This document shows, one piece after another, positions 1-9,719 of a stretch of 48,035 bases of DNA (within the stretch, counting starts at the first letter, position 1; each line of letters begins with the position of its first letter). Made by a program: the position numbers and the translations under genes. Source of the stretch: Enterococcus columbae (GTDB taxonomy: Bacteria; Bacillota; Bacilli; Lactobacillales; Enterococcaceae); the NCBI GenBank assembly GCA_020742395.1, contig DYWZ01000026.1, positions 1 through 48,035 on the forward strand. Direction: 5' to 3'. Under the pieces are notes generated by a model that saw only the letters and a list, made by a program, of their open reading frames with translations, was not told where the DNA came from and searched no databases.

Positions 1-129
1 GGATAGCTTGGTAAATAAGAGAAACCGCTGTTAGTGAAGAAATAAGCTATCAAGTATGCTCTATTCCCAAGAAGCTCCCACTTCAAGCGTTAAGAACCGT
101 TAGGTTTAGCTAAGTGGAGAGTAGTTCAC
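1..129 (+). mobile_element. Right end / omega-RNA scaffold of an IS200/IS605-type (TnpB) element
   Basis: Seen: an 8-bp stem GATAGCTT (2-9) / AAGCTATC (44-51), then a second hairpin CTCCCACTT / AAGTGGAGAG (about 75-121) enclosing AACC-GTTA-GGTT, ending GTAGTTCAC at 121-129. Family knowledge: hairpins of this form followed by a short ..TTCAC end are typical of the right ends of IS605-group elements, where the TnpB guide RNA (omega-RNA) is encoded; the bases just after the end act as its guide. Inference: tnpB would lie upstream, outside the window, and the guide would start at position 130. No tnpB codons are visible here. Confidence 0.6.
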
Positions 130-767
130 GATGAAAAATTGTAAAATGAATGGTAAAAAATGAGCAAATCTAAAAGGAATGTCAAGATAGGTTTTCTAGA
201 AAATTTTTTTAAGGTTATGAAAAACGGTTTATAAAAGATGGAAGTTTGTGATGGTTTTTGATAGATTTTGAGCGAATCATAGAATAGACGTTTATTTTTC
301 TGTAGCAAATTTGTTAAAATTATATTATTTAATTGTTGACAAAAAAATTAAGTGACATTATCTTTCTATATATAGATGATTGAATTAAAGATATTTACAT
401 CATCTATTTGTATAGTTAGGTGAATTTATTGATTTATAGATAGTTTATGTTAAATTAGAGTGCTTGTTCTTTTACTGAGGAGATTAAGCATTTAGCGATT
501 CATTAACAATCAACTTGTATAGTTAACTATTACAATTGGTTGCCTAATTTTTTTTAATCATGAATAGACTTCATTGATATTTTATTAGTTAAAAATTTAG
601 TCTAGTTAAAATGTTTTAAAAATTCTACTTTAACTTATTAATATTCACTCAAAAGGTATAGCTTTTTTATTAAGTTGGTTGTAGAATGAGTTTGTACGGT
701 TGAGAGACCGATACTCTAAATATGTTGTTTCAAGGTTTATATACTATCCTTTCCCATAACACAAAAG
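130..767. other. Non-coding AT-rich stretch
   Basis: About 640 bases of very AT-rich sequence with no convincing gene on either strand. The one open frame over 50 codons (126-308, minus) has no ribosome-binding site and a low-complexity composition. I see no tRNA, riboswitch or clear promoter. It lies between an IS605-type end and a bidirectional terminator, so it is probably decayed insertion-site DNA. Confidence 0.5.
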
Positions 768-793
768 CGAGGCTGAGTTTCAGCCTCGTTTTT
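768..793. terminator. Bidirectional Rho-independent terminator
   Basis: Perfect 9-bp stem CGAGGCTGA / TCAGCCTCG with a 3-nt loop, followed by five T on the plus strand and preceded by an A-run that gives U on the minus strand. The gene it once served on the plus strand is not visible. Confidence 0.85.
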
Positions 794-834
794 GTATATT
801 TAAGTATATTTGTGTGGATAAAAAGTTCCTAAAT

Positions 835-1044
835 GTCAAGAACAAGTTAGACACTTTTTTTCATAGCCCAAATTTCATGTTATATTAACTTTTATAACCA
901 TTTTTAAACTAGTTATTGATTAGCATTAGCTACTATATCTTAGGAGACATTCCTGTTGAAATGCTCCTCTAGGACGTTGATAGTTCAAGATTTTCCGTGG
1001 TAGCTCATTCATGATATCCGCAATCGACTCTAGTGTCCTTTTAT
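835..1044 (-). mobile_element. IS30-family insertion sequence remnant (3' end)
   Basis: On the minus strand, 1044 to 926 reads as the last ~40 codons of a transposase, including ESIADIMNELPRKILNYQRP, then a stop at 926-928. This matches the C-terminal end of the DDE domain of IS30-family transposases (the '..NNxPRKxLxYxTP' region). The sequence on to about 835 would be its terminal inverted repeat region. The rest of the transposase is absent: the reading runs straight into the ABC permease gene at about 1040, so a deletion or a one-ended event joined the two. Family assignment rests on this motif alone. Confidence 0.6.
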
Positions 1045-1811
1045 TGGATCTTCTAGGGTATAAGTAGCTGAATCTAGACTAACAGCTTCTCCATCATCTT
1101 TAATCGTTGCAATGAAAGTATATGAACTAATAATGGTGTTGGCTGGGTTCATAAAGTTAAATTGCATGCCCATGCTATCGCTAGTATCTGTGGTTTCATA
1201 GATTCCTTTGATTAACTTAGCAGTTCCTGAACTAAAGCTTTCATAATTGTTACTGTCTGAAACTCCTTGAATTCTAAAATCACCTTGTTGCATTTTGCTG
1301 TTACCATCTAGATTTTGTTTACCATTCATTGATTGACTTGCCCCAGTGGTAGTATCTGAAGTAGTACTACTATCAGAAGTTGAGGAGCTTGTTTGACTGC
1401 TTGAAATAGCTTCGATGTCATCTCCTTGGGTAGCTGAAGTACTTGCTGTAAATACATAGGATTTAATACCAGCAAGTTTGGCGATTTGTTCAGCATCGGT
1501 TAAATTAATCGGTGTTCGCGTAAAACTGTCGGGATCAGGTCTAGTCTCACTACTTGATGTACTAGAGGTATTACTACTAGCTGAACTGTTAGTAGAGTTG
1601 CTAGTATTTTTAAACATGTTTTCCCGATTAACAGTTAACGTGACGGTTGCCCCGACGCTTTTTTGGCATTATCGGTAGCTACCTTGGCCGCACTATAAAT
1701 CGTTAAACCAGCCAAAACAAAAATCATGATAGTTGATAATACCACAATTAATAATAAGCTTTTGCCTTTTTTAGCCCATAAATATTGTAAGGCTCGTTTG
1801 AAAAAATTCAT
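1030..1811 (-). pseudogene. MacB/FtsX-like ABC transporter permease, N-terminal part, broken
   Basis: Start ATG at 1811-1809 with a good AAGGAGG site. The first codons read MNFFKRALQYLWAKKGKS, then a membrane segment (LLLIVVLSTIMIFVLAGLTIYSA), as in MacB-type permeases. Two lesions are visible. A run of four G near 1657 puts the frame out (..AKKASGQPSR then stop), whereas one extra G would restore ..AKKASGATVTLTVNREN into the 195-codon frame that follows. The 3' end is then replaced by the IS30 remnant, which supplies the last codons and the stop at 1030. The middle is a Ser/Thr-rich extracytoplasmic segment. It is divergent from ciaR, shares its control region and has its own CiaR box. Family knowledge: such permeases pair with an ATPase, which is not present here. 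Confidence 0.75.
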
Positions 1812-1845
1812 TGTTAGTTCCTCCTTGGATTTTTGATTTGCCTAA

Positions 1846-1878
1846 ACTATAATGGGCTTAACTCAAAGCATCCTTAAA
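1846..1878 (-). promoter_or_regulatory. CiaR-type box and -10 element for the ABC permease
   Basis: On the minus strand: TTTAAG-GATGC-TTTGAG (1878-1862), then exactly 10 bp, then TATAGT (1851-1846). This is the layout known for CiaR-activated promoters in streptococci (direct repeat TTTAAG-N5-TTTAAG about 10 bp from the -10). The second half-site has one mismatch. Confidence 0.7.
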
Positions 1879-1906
1879 GCAAAGCAAAATTTTAGCTGTC
1901 AATTTT

Positions 1907-1939
1907 TTTAAGGTTGCTTTATGCTAAATTTGTTAAAAT
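1907..1939 (+). promoter_or_regulatory. CiaR-type box and -10 element upstream of ciaR (autoregulation)
   Basis: TTTAAG-GTTGC-TTTATG at 1907-1923, then exactly 10 bp, then TAAAAT at 1934-1939. The spacing equals that of the box at 1862-1878 on the other strand and the perfect box at 9648-9664. It implies that CiaR activates its own operon; the last half-site has one mismatch. Confidence 0.7.
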
Positions 1940-1975
1940 GATGGTAATAAAATGTTAGTAAAAAGGATGGTTACT

Positions 1976-2668
1976 ATGATTAAGTTGTTGCTTATCGAAG
2001 ACGAACAAACGCTTTCTGATAATATTAAAGACATTATTCAGGAAATTGGCTCCGTAACGCAATGTTATGATGGGGAAGAAGGGCTATACGAAGCTGAAAG
2101 CAATTTATATGATTTAATTGTTTTAGATTTAATGTTACCTGGCAAAAACGGCTATCAAATTTTAGCGGAATTACGCCAAAAACAAATTCAAACACCAGTT
2201 TTAATTTTGACAGCAAAAGATGCCTTAGAAGATAAAATCACTGGCTTTCAAAAAGGAGCCGATGATTATTTAACGAAGCCTTTTTATCGTGAAGAATTAT
2301 TGATGCGTATTCGAGCTTTATTAAAACGTTCGATGGGACTTTATAGTGAAAACCACCTACACTTTGGTACGATTACTTGTCAATTAGATACCAATGAAGT
2401 GCTATATCAAGATGAAGTCTTACCTATTCAAGGCAAAGAATTTGAGTTATTAGTCTATTTTATTCAAAATAAAGGAGTTATTTTGACGAAAGAACAAATT
2501 TTTGATCGTATTTGGGGCTTTGATTCAGAAACAACTTTGACGGTAGTCGAGGTATATATGAGTCGTTTACGCAAACATTTAAAACCAAGTGGCATGGATC
2601 AAGCCATCAAAACTTTGCGCAATGTCGGCTATATATTAAAAGAAATCGATGAAGGGGGGATTAAATGA
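1976..2668 (+). CDS. ciaR: OmpR-family response regulator, CiaR-like
   Basis: A 230-residue regulator with an N-terminal receiver domain (1 to ~115) and a C-terminal winged helix (~130-228). Phospho-acceptor Asp51 (VLDLMLPG), acidic pair Glu8/Asp9, Thr79 and Lys101 are in place. Segments [11 protein letters not shown] and [11 protein letters not shown] closely resemble streptococcal CiaR. I chose ATG 1976 because GGATGG lies 5-10 bases before it; an upstream ATG at 1952 would add eight residues but lacks such a site. It overlaps ciaH by 4 bases (ATGA). Known role of the family: cell-envelope stress, competence and beta-lactam tolerance in streptococci. Three matching operators in this window support the assignment. 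Confidence 0.85.
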   Translation: MIKLLLIEDEQTLSDNIKDIIQEIGSVTQCYDGEEGLYEAESNLYDLIVLDLMLPGKNGYQILAELRQKQIQTPVLILTAKDALEDKITGFQKGADDYLTKPFYREELLMRIRALLKRSMGLYSENHLHFGTITCQLDTNEVLYQDEVLPIQGKEFELLVYFIQNKGVILTKEQIFDRIWGFDSETTLTVVEVYMSRLRKHLKPSGMDQAIKTLRNVGYILKEIDEGGIK

Positions 2669-3999
2669 ATCAAGAAGTGAACAAAAAGCAACGGATTCGC
2701 TTTTTTATCATGAATGTGAGTGCCTTTGCGGTGATTTTTTTACTATTAGGTTTCATCATTTTACAATTACTGCAAAATTTAGCTTATCAGCAAACGGATC
2801 ACTCTTTAGAACAAATGCAAAATAATACGCATTTAATCGAAATGGAAATTGCTCGTTATGAACAAGATGATCTTTTTTTTGTCCAAGAAAAAGCAAGTGA
2901 TGCCGAAGAAAAATTCATGCATAAAGGCGATCAGATGCCAAATCGGTTTAATACGCAAGTCATTTTGTGGTCCAAAGATGGCGAAATTTTAAATAAAGCC
3001 ATTATTGGTGGGCGTTTTACTCAGTTAAGTCAGTTAAGTTTAGATACAAGTAAATTGACCAAAATTCAAACGATTAGCTTAACTGATGATACCATGGAAA
3101 ATCCTTTGACGTTCCATTCAATTACCTTTAAAAATCCAACGACTTCAGAAAAAGTAGCCTATATTCAGGTAGTGACAAACACGAATCAAATCAGTGAATC
3201 GATGGGCACCTTTGAAACGATTTTAATTGTGTGTATGGTCATATTTTGGTTGATTTCCATTGCGATTAGTTACTATTTATCCAAGAAAAATATGCAACCG
3301 ATTCTTTCAGCTTGGCAACGGCAGCAAGAATTTGTCGAAAATGCCTCGCACGAACTGAGAACCCCTTTGACCATTATTCAAAATAGCTTGCAGCGCTTAT
3401 TTACCAAACCTGATCATACGATTATGGATGAATCAGAAACAATAGCGCAAGCACTCAATGAAACCAGACGACTAACTAGTCTAACTGCTGATTTACTAAC
3501 GATTGCTAGAAGTGATTCCAATCAATTACTAATTGAAGCGACTACTTTTGATCCTTATCCTTTTATTGAACAATTAGCCGCTCCTTTTAAAGAAATTGCT
3601 ACATTAGATGCTAAACATTTTATCTTGGAGAATTTTGCTAAAACCCCTGTTTATGCTGATCAAAAGAAAATTCATCAAGTGCTAGTCATCTTACTAGACA
3701 ACGCCTTAAAATATACGCAAGCCGGCGATGAGATTATTTTACAATCAGAACTTAGTAAGGATGCTTGGTTGATTGAAGTGAAAAATTCGGGACCATCGAT
3801 TAGTGATGAACAAAAACAACGGATTTTTGAACGTTTTTATCGCGAAGATACTTCTCGAGCCAAAGCAACAGGTGGTTATGGCTTAGGTTTGACAATTGCT
3901 AAACAGATTGTGACGGAACATAAAGGCAAATTAACGGTTCGTGACCGTATACCAAAAGGAGTCATTTTCCAAGTGAAATTACCGTTACACCCAAAATAA
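2665..3999 (+). CDS. ciaH: Sensor histidine kinase, CiaH-like
   Basis: 444 residues. Two membrane segments (about 14-35 and 186-207) flank an extracytoplasmic sensor region of ~150 residues. The phospho-accepting His229 sits in [12 protein letters not shown], followed by an HATPase domain with the N box (LLDNALKYT) and G boxes ([14 protein letters not shown]). [16 protein letters not shown] and the ending ..[10 protein letters not shown] match the streptococcal CiaH pattern. It overlaps the regulator by 4 bases, so the two are translated together, and a strong terminator follows. The signal sensed cannot be read from sequence. Confidence 0.85.
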   Translation: MNQEVNKKQRIRFFIMNVSAFAVIFLLLGFIILQLLQNLAYQQTDHSLEQMQNNTHLIEMEIARYEQDDLFFVQEKASDAEEKFMHKGDQMPNRFNTQVILWSKDGEILNKAIIGGRFTQLSQLSLDTSKLTKIQTISLTDDTMENPLTFHSITFKNPTTSEKVAYIQVVTNTNQISESMGTFETILIVCMVIFWLISIAISYYLSKKNMQPILSAWQRQQEFVENASHELRTPLTIIQNSLQRLFTKPDHTIMDESETIAQALNETRRLTSLTADLLTIARSDSNQLLIEATTFDPYPFIEQLAAPFKEIATLDAKHFILENFAKTPVYADQKKIHQVLVILLDNALKYTQAGDEIILQSELSKDAWLIEVKNSGPSISDEQKQRIFERFYREDTSRAKATGGYGLGLTIAKQIVTEHKGKLTVRDRIPKGVIFQVKLPLHPK

Positions 4000-4007
4000 T
4001 TAATTAT

Positions 4008-4050
4008 AAAAACTACTAATTTTCTGTGTTTAGAAAATTAGTAGTTTTTT
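4008..4050 (+). terminator. Rho-independent terminator of ciaRH
   Basis: 18-bp A/T-rich stem (AAAAACTACTAATTTTCT, 4008-4025, pairing with 4032-4049) ending in a T-run, 9 bases after the ciaH stop. Confidence 0.85.
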
Positions 4051-4205
4051 ATTGGTAAAAAGAAGCTGCGTTATAAAACTATTACTGATGCTGTATAAAT
4101 CTAGTAGGAGTTTTGAATATAGTCGTCATAACTCTGAATAATGTGACGCATAATTGTAACGTTTTGTGATAAAATGAATTTAATTATTAATTGGAGGAAG
4201 AAACT

Positions 4206-4952
4206 ATGTTTGCCATAGAACAAATCAAACTGTTAAATGATCTTGAAAGAGAGGTTTATCAAGCTGTTTTATTACAAAAAGAAAAAGTATTGACTAAAAC
4301 ATTGAAACAATTTTCGATGGAAATCCATATTTCACCAGCAACAATTTTGAGGTTTTGTAAAAAAATAGGATGTAATGGATTTACAGAGTTTAAGGTAAGA
4401 TATCAACTATTTCTAGATAAAAAAGACACTTATCAGTTTTCTGAAAGTATTAGTGAGATATTAGATTATTTTTATAAAATTGATAAAATATCTTTTTACG
4501 AAAAAATTACCCAAATAGCTCAAATTATTTTAGATAGCAAATTTGTTGTTTTTATTGGTGTAGGGTCTAGTGGGATTTTAGCTGAATATGGGGCTAGATA
4601 TATTACAAATATGGGGAAAATGTGTTTTTCATTAACGGATCCATTTTATCCTATATTAACAAAAGATTTAGATCAATCTATTGTAATCGTTTTATCAGAA
4701 AGTGGAGAAACTTTAGAGACTTTGAATCAAGTCAAGAATTTAAAAGAGGCGGATAGTTTTATACTTGCCATTACCAACCATGCTGATTGCACTTTATCTA
4801 AATTTGCAGATTTAAATTTGACCTATCATTTGAATAGTAAACGCAGTTTAGAATTTTTTGATGTAACTTCTCAAGTTCCTGTGATATTTATACTTGAATC
4901 GATAGGAAAAATGGTTAAAAAACTTTCTTTGGAGGATAACCATGGAAAATAA
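4206..4952 (+). CDS. RpiR-family transcriptional regulator 1 (HTH + SIS)
   Basis: 248 residues: an HTH_6 domain (about 1-75, with SMEIHISPATILRFCKKIG as the recognition region) and a SIS sugar-phosphate-binding domain (about 100-235) with an intact glycine-serine loop, IGVGSSGILAEYGAR. Start ATG 4206 follows TTGGAGGAAG at good spacing. It overlaps the next gene by 11 bases; the two proteins are diverged paralogues. Family knowledge: RpiR proteins control sugar operons and bind phosphosugars through the SIS domain. Inference: they regulate the beta-glucoside PTS operon downstream. This block (4206-9462) uses AGA and ATA codons more than its neighbours do, by eye, which may indicate transfer. 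Confidence 0.8.
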   Translation: MFAIEQIKLLNDLEREVYQAVLLQKEKVLTKTLKQFSMEIHISPATILRFCKKIGCNGFTEFKVRYQLFLDKKDTYQFSESISEILDYFYKIDKISFYEKITQIAQIILDSKFVVFIGVGSSGILAEYGARYITNMGKMCFSLTDPFYPILTKDLDQSIVIVLSESGETLETLNQVKNLKEADSFILAITNHADCTLSKFADLNLTYHLNSKRSLEFFDVTSQVPVIFILESIGKMVKKLSLEDNHGK

Positions 4953-5646
4953 TATAAATTTAAGTAAAACAGAGCAAAAAATTGATTATTTTATCAATAC
5001 CAATAGTGATAAAGTAGGTTATATGAGTATTCGAACACTTGCTAAGGAAATAGGGGTTTCTACTGCTAGTATTTTAAGATATATAAAGAAACAGTCATTT
5101 CCTTCGTATAAGGCATTCCAATTAAAGTATAGGGAAAAATGCGTAATGAAAAATTATGAGCATTCTTCAAATGAAATTATTGAGTGTTTAAGACGCCTAG
5201 AGACAGATATTTTTTTAGAACAGTTACAAGAAGCCAGTGAGTTGATTAGTTCAGTTGACTTGGTTTTGTTTGGTGGAATTGGAAATAATGAAGGAATAGC
5301 TCAGTATGGTGCACGATGTTTTTCAAACAATCATAAATTTGCATTAAGTTTAAATGATCCATTTTATAATTTAAATTCATTACCTAAAAATATGTTATAT
5401 ATTGCATTAAGTACATCTGGAGAAAGTATAGAAATGATTCGTTTAGTCAGGGATTTCAGAAGTAACCATATTCCAATTTTGGCTATCACGGCTAATAGTA
5501 ATAGTACATTGAGTGCATTGTCAGATTTGACATTATCTTATTCTCTACCAGAACAGAGAGAAAATAAAATTTTTGATATGTCTTCGCATATACCTTTTGT
5601 ATATATTATTGAAAAGCTAGCTAACAATTTGAGAAATAAAGTGTAA
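4942..5646 (+). CDS. RpiR-family transcriptional regulator 2 (HTH + altered SIS)
   Basis: 234 residues, same architecture as the gene before it: HTH (about 1-75, TLAKEIGVSTASILRYIKK) and SIS domain. The ligand loop reads GGIGNNEGIAQYGAR, so the GSS of the paralogue is replaced by GNN, and the later STSGES loop is kept. ATG 4942 has a GGAGG site inside the 3' end of the previous gene. Inference: a tandem pair that may work as a hetero-oligomer or have split sensing. It ends 160 bases before the PTS gene, with a promoter and cre site between. Confidence 0.8.
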   Translation: MENNINLSKTEQKIDYFINTNSDKVGYMSIRTLAKEIGVSTASILRYIKKQSFPSYKAFQLKYREKCVMKNYEHSSNEIIECLRRLETDIFLEQLQEASELISSVDLVLFGGIGNNEGIAQYGARCFSNNHKFALSLNDPFYNLNSLPKNMLYIALSTSGESIEMIRLVRDFRSNHIPILAITANSNSTLSALSDLTLSYSLPEQRENKIFDMSSHIPFVYIIEKLANNLRNKV

Positions 5647-5712
5647 CGAAATGATACAATTTTGTAACAGTGTCCAATTTCATGAATCATATTTTTAAAT
5701 AGCTTATATGTA

Positions 5713-5741
5713 TTCAAAAAGGAAAGCGTATACAATATAAT
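5713..5741 (+). promoter_or_regulatory. Sigma-A promoter with an embedded cre (CcpA) site for the PTS operon
   Basis: -35 TTCAAA (5713-5718), 17-bp spacer, -10 TATAAT (5736-5741). A near-consensus cre site, AGGAAAGCGTATACAA (5720-5735), fills the spacer and fits WTGNAARCGNWWWCAW at all but one position. Binding of CcpA there would block RNA polymerase, giving glucose repression. Confidence 0.75.
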
Positions 5742-5751
5742 GTTTTTGAAA

Positions 5752-5781
5752 ATGATCGTTTATCATCGAAAGGCCATTCGA
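5752..5781 (+). promoter_or_regulatory. Overlapping inverted repeats in the PTS operon leader, possible RpiR operator
   Basis: ATGAT-N5-ATCAT (5752-5766) runs into TCGAA-N6-TTCGA (5766-5781), just downstream of the expected transcription start. A place for the local RpiR pair to bind; this is inference from position and symmetry only. Confidence 0.35.
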
Positions 5782-5805
5782 AAAATTTTATAAGGAGACT
5801 GTTCC

Positions 5806-7140
5806 ATGAGTTTAATGAATTCTATTCAAGAAAAGATGGAAGCAACATTAGTTCCATTAGCTTCAAAAATTAATGGGCAAAGGCATGTAGCAGCAGTGCG
5901 TGATGCATTTACCTTGGCATTTCCTATGACTTTAGCAGGCTCAATCATAGTATTAATTAATTATGCAATTTTATCACCGGATGGATTTATTGCAAAACTA
6001 TTACATTTAGGTACTTTTTTTCCTAATTTAGCAGATTTTCAGTCATTATTATCCCCAGTTTTAAATGGTACTGCTAATATTATGTCAATTTTAATCGCTT
6101 TTTTAACTGCATATAAATTAGCTGAGACAAATAAAGGAGATAAAGTATTATCATCTGTAACATCTGTTGGAGTATTTTTCATTGTCTATCCTCCTTATGA
6201 ATCAACAAAAACAGGAGCACAAGCTTTATCAACTAGTTTTTTAGGTGCACAGGGGCTGTTTGTAGCTTTAATTATTGGATTGTTAGTTGGAGAATTTTTA
6301 CCTAAATTGCAAAAAAATAAAAAGTTACGTATTAAAATGCCTGATGCAGTACCACCAGCTGTTTCGCAATCTTTTACATTGTTGATTCCAATTATTATTG
6401 TATTGGTTTCTGGATCGATAATGAATTTTATATTCAATTTAATTTCAAAAGGTGGATTACAATATCTTATTTATAATGCGATTCAAGCACCATTTTCTAA
6501 ACTAGGTGGCAATATCTTTACAATTTTATTATTTGTGATTGTACAGCAATTTTTATGGGTGCTTGGTATTCACGGACCAAATACAATGAGTGCACTTCGT
6601 ACGGTTATGTTTGCAGAAGCTGGAGTGAAGAACTTAGCTTACTATGGTACGCATGGGACAACTATTGGTACACCATTTCCTGTTACATGGAGTGGTATCA
6701 ATGATGCTTTTGGTAATACAGGAGGCTCTGGTGCCACTTTAGGGTTAATTATTGCAATTTTCCTAGTAGCTAGAAAAGACAAGCAACAATTGGAAATAGC
6801 TAAATTAGGTGCTGCTCCAGGTTTATTTAATATTAATGAACCATTGATTTTTGGATTGCCAATTGTTATGAATCCGATTTATTTAATACCATTTATATTA
6901 TCTCCGGTTGTTTGTGATATTTTTGGGTGGTTATGTGTAGCTGTATTTAAGATTATTCCACCAGTTGCAGTTGATGTTGGTTGGACAACTCCAGGATTCT
7001 TAATTCCATTTTTAGGATCAGGTGGTACTAATTATCTTTCATTACTGATTGGGATAATATGTGTTGGGATAAGTACATTGATATATTTACCATTTGTAAA
7101 AGCTGCAGCAATTGCAAATATGAAAGGTCAGAATAAATAG
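5806..7140 (+). CDS. PTS lactose/cellobiose-family EIIC permease (CelB-like)
   Basis: 444 residues with about ten membrane segments, the usual length for the cellobiose/lactose EIIC family. Hallmarks: the N-terminal stretch LASKINGQRHVAAVRDAF, VLGIHGPNTMSAL and the conserved LFNINEPLIFGLPIVMNP substrate region. It imports a beta-glucoside (most likely cellobiose) while phosphorylating it. RBS AAGGAGACT precedes ATG 5806. No EIIA or EIIB gene is in the cluster or anywhere in the window, so these must come from elsewhere in the genome. It is first in an operon with the 6-phospho-beta-glucosidase and the kinase. Confidence 0.9.
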   Translation: MSLMNSIQEKMEATLVPLASKINGQRHVAAVRDAFTLAFPMTLAGSIIVLINYAILSPDGFIAKLLHLGTFFPNLADFQSLLSPVLNGTANIMSILIAFLTAYKLAETNKGDKVLSSVTSVGVFFIVYPPYESTKTGAQALSTSFLGAQGLFVALIIGLLVGEFLPKLQKNKKLRIKMPDAVPPAVSQSFTLLIPIIIVLVSGSIMNFIFNLISKGGLQYLIYNAIQAPFSKLGGNIFTILLFVIVQQFLWVLGIHGPNTMSALRTVMFAEAGVKNLAYYGTHGTTIGTPFPVTWSGINDAFGNTGGSGATLGLIIAIFLVARKDKQQLEIAKLGAAPGLFNINEPLIFGLPIVMNPIYLIPFILSPVVCDIFGWLCVAVFKIIPPVAVDVGWTTPGFLIPFLGSGGTNYLSLLIGIICVGISTLIYLPFVKAAAIANMKGQNK

Positions 7141-8583
<1,443 letters not shown>

Positions 8584-9462
8584 ATGAATATTTTAACCTT
8601 AGACATCGGTGGAAATTTTATTAAATATGCATTGATTAATGAACATCAACAAATGATTGGTAAATCTAAAGTTTCTACACCAACGGATACCTTGGAACAT
8701 TTATATTCAGTTATTGATGATATTTTTGTTAAATTTGAAAATGTTGAAGGTCTCGCTATTAGTATGCCCGGAGTTATTGATAGCGAACAAGGGATTGCGC
8801 ATACGGGAGGCTTCTTGAAATATATTCAACATCTTCCATTATCACAACAGCTATCACAAAAATATCATTTGCCTGTTTGGATTGGTAATGATGCCAAGTG
8901 TGCCGGCTATGCAGAAGTTGGATATGGAGTATTACAGGACGTAGATGATGCACTAGTAGTTATTTTAGGTACGGCAATCGGAGGGTGCATTATTCAAAAC
9001 AAAAAAGTTCGTCAAGGAAAGCACTTTGCAGCTGGCGAGGTTTCTAATCTATTGGTTGATTATCATGATGTGGATGAACGTTGGTTTATGCAAGGTGGAA
9101 AAGATGGACTGCTTTCGATAGTGCAAAAATATCTATCAACAGAAAAAGATTATACAGGTGAAGAAATTTTTGATTTATTGATACAAGGTGATGAGAAGGT
9201 AAATGAAGCGTTGGATAGGTATGCCAAAAATTTAGCGATTCAGATTTTTAATTTACAAGTAGTGTTAGATGTTGAAAAAATAGCTATTGGTGGGGGCATA
9301 TCTGCACAAAATATTTTGATTGAAAAAATCAATCAGCAGTTTTCACCTTTGTTTGCCAGTCCTGATTGTTGTATTGAACAAGTGCCGATTGTTGCGTGTA
9401 AGTATCGAAATGATGCTAATTTATTAGGAGCATTCTATCAATTTACTCAAATAAATTCTTGA
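8584..9462 (+). CDS. ROK-family sugar kinase
   Basis: 292 residues. N-terminal phosphate loop LDIGGNFIKYAL, sugar-binding GNDAKCAGYAE (Asp is the expected catalytic base) and LGTAIGGCII. The usual ROK zinc motif (His, then CxCGxxGCxE) is absent: the matching stretch after GEVSNLLVDYH has no cysteines. Some beta-glucoside kinases lack it too. It begins 1 base after the glycosidase stop, and a terminator follows. Likely role: phosphorylation of glucose freed by the glycosidase, or of a glucoside; the exact substrate is not readable. Confidence 0.8.
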   Translation: MNILTLDIGGNFIKYALINEHQQMIGKSKVSTPTDTLEHLYSVIDDIFVKFENVEGLAISMPGVIDSEQGIAHTGGFLKYIQHLPLSQQLSQKYHLPVWIGNDAKCAGYAEVGYGVLQDVDDALVVILGTAIGGCIIQNKKVRQGKHFAAGEVSNLLVDYHDVDERWFMQGGKDGLLSIVQKYLSTEKDYTGEEIFDLLIQGDEKVNEALDRYAKNLAIQIFNLQVVLDVEKIAIGGGISAQNILIEKINQQFSPLFASPDCCIEQVPIVACKYRNDANLLGAFYQFTQINS

Positions 9463-9483
9463 AGTTAAATAATAAAAATAAAG

Positions 9484-9525
9484 CAATTATCTATGCTATT
9501 TTTTTAGTGATAGATAATTGTTTTT
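9484..9525 (+). terminator. Terminator of the beta-glucoside operon
   Basis: 11-bp stem CAATTATCTAT / ATAGATAATTG (9484-9494, 9510-9520), then TTTTT. Confidence 0.85.
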
Positions 9526-9647
9526 CATATACTTTGAAAATTTAATTACTAGTGTTTTCAATAACTTGTGCTTTTGAATATGCAGTTCTTTTGTAAACAC
9601 AACATTTGATTAAATAGTCAATTAGGCATAGTATAATGGCGAAAAGC

Positions 9648-9680
9648 TTTAAGTTTGGTTTAAGTTAACTGGACTATACT
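9648..9680 (+). promoter_or_regulatory. Perfect CiaR box and -10 element upstream of the secreted hydrolase
   Basis: TTTAAG-TTTGG-TTTAAG at 9648-9664, then exactly 10 bp, then TATACT at 9675-9680. Both half-sites match the streptococcal CiaR consensus and the spacing is that of CiaR-activated promoters. The expected transcript starts about 33 bases before the hydrolase start codon. Confidence 0.8.
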
Positions 9681-9719
9681 AGAATCAGTGAAAGCGATAG
9701 ATAAAAAGGAGGGGTAATT

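Noticed and set aside
126..308. 60-codon open frame on the minus strand
   Set aside because: Lys/Phe/Leu-rich translation of AT-rich DNA without ribosome-binding site, running into the IS605-type end.
1478..1678. 66-codon plus-strand frame inside the ABC pseudogene
   Set aside because: It is the reverse of the Ser/Thr-rich coding stretch; no RBS, no family.
8584..9462. ROK protein as an NagC/XylR-type repressor
   Set aside because: No N-terminal HTH; the protein begins directly with the kinase phosphate loop.
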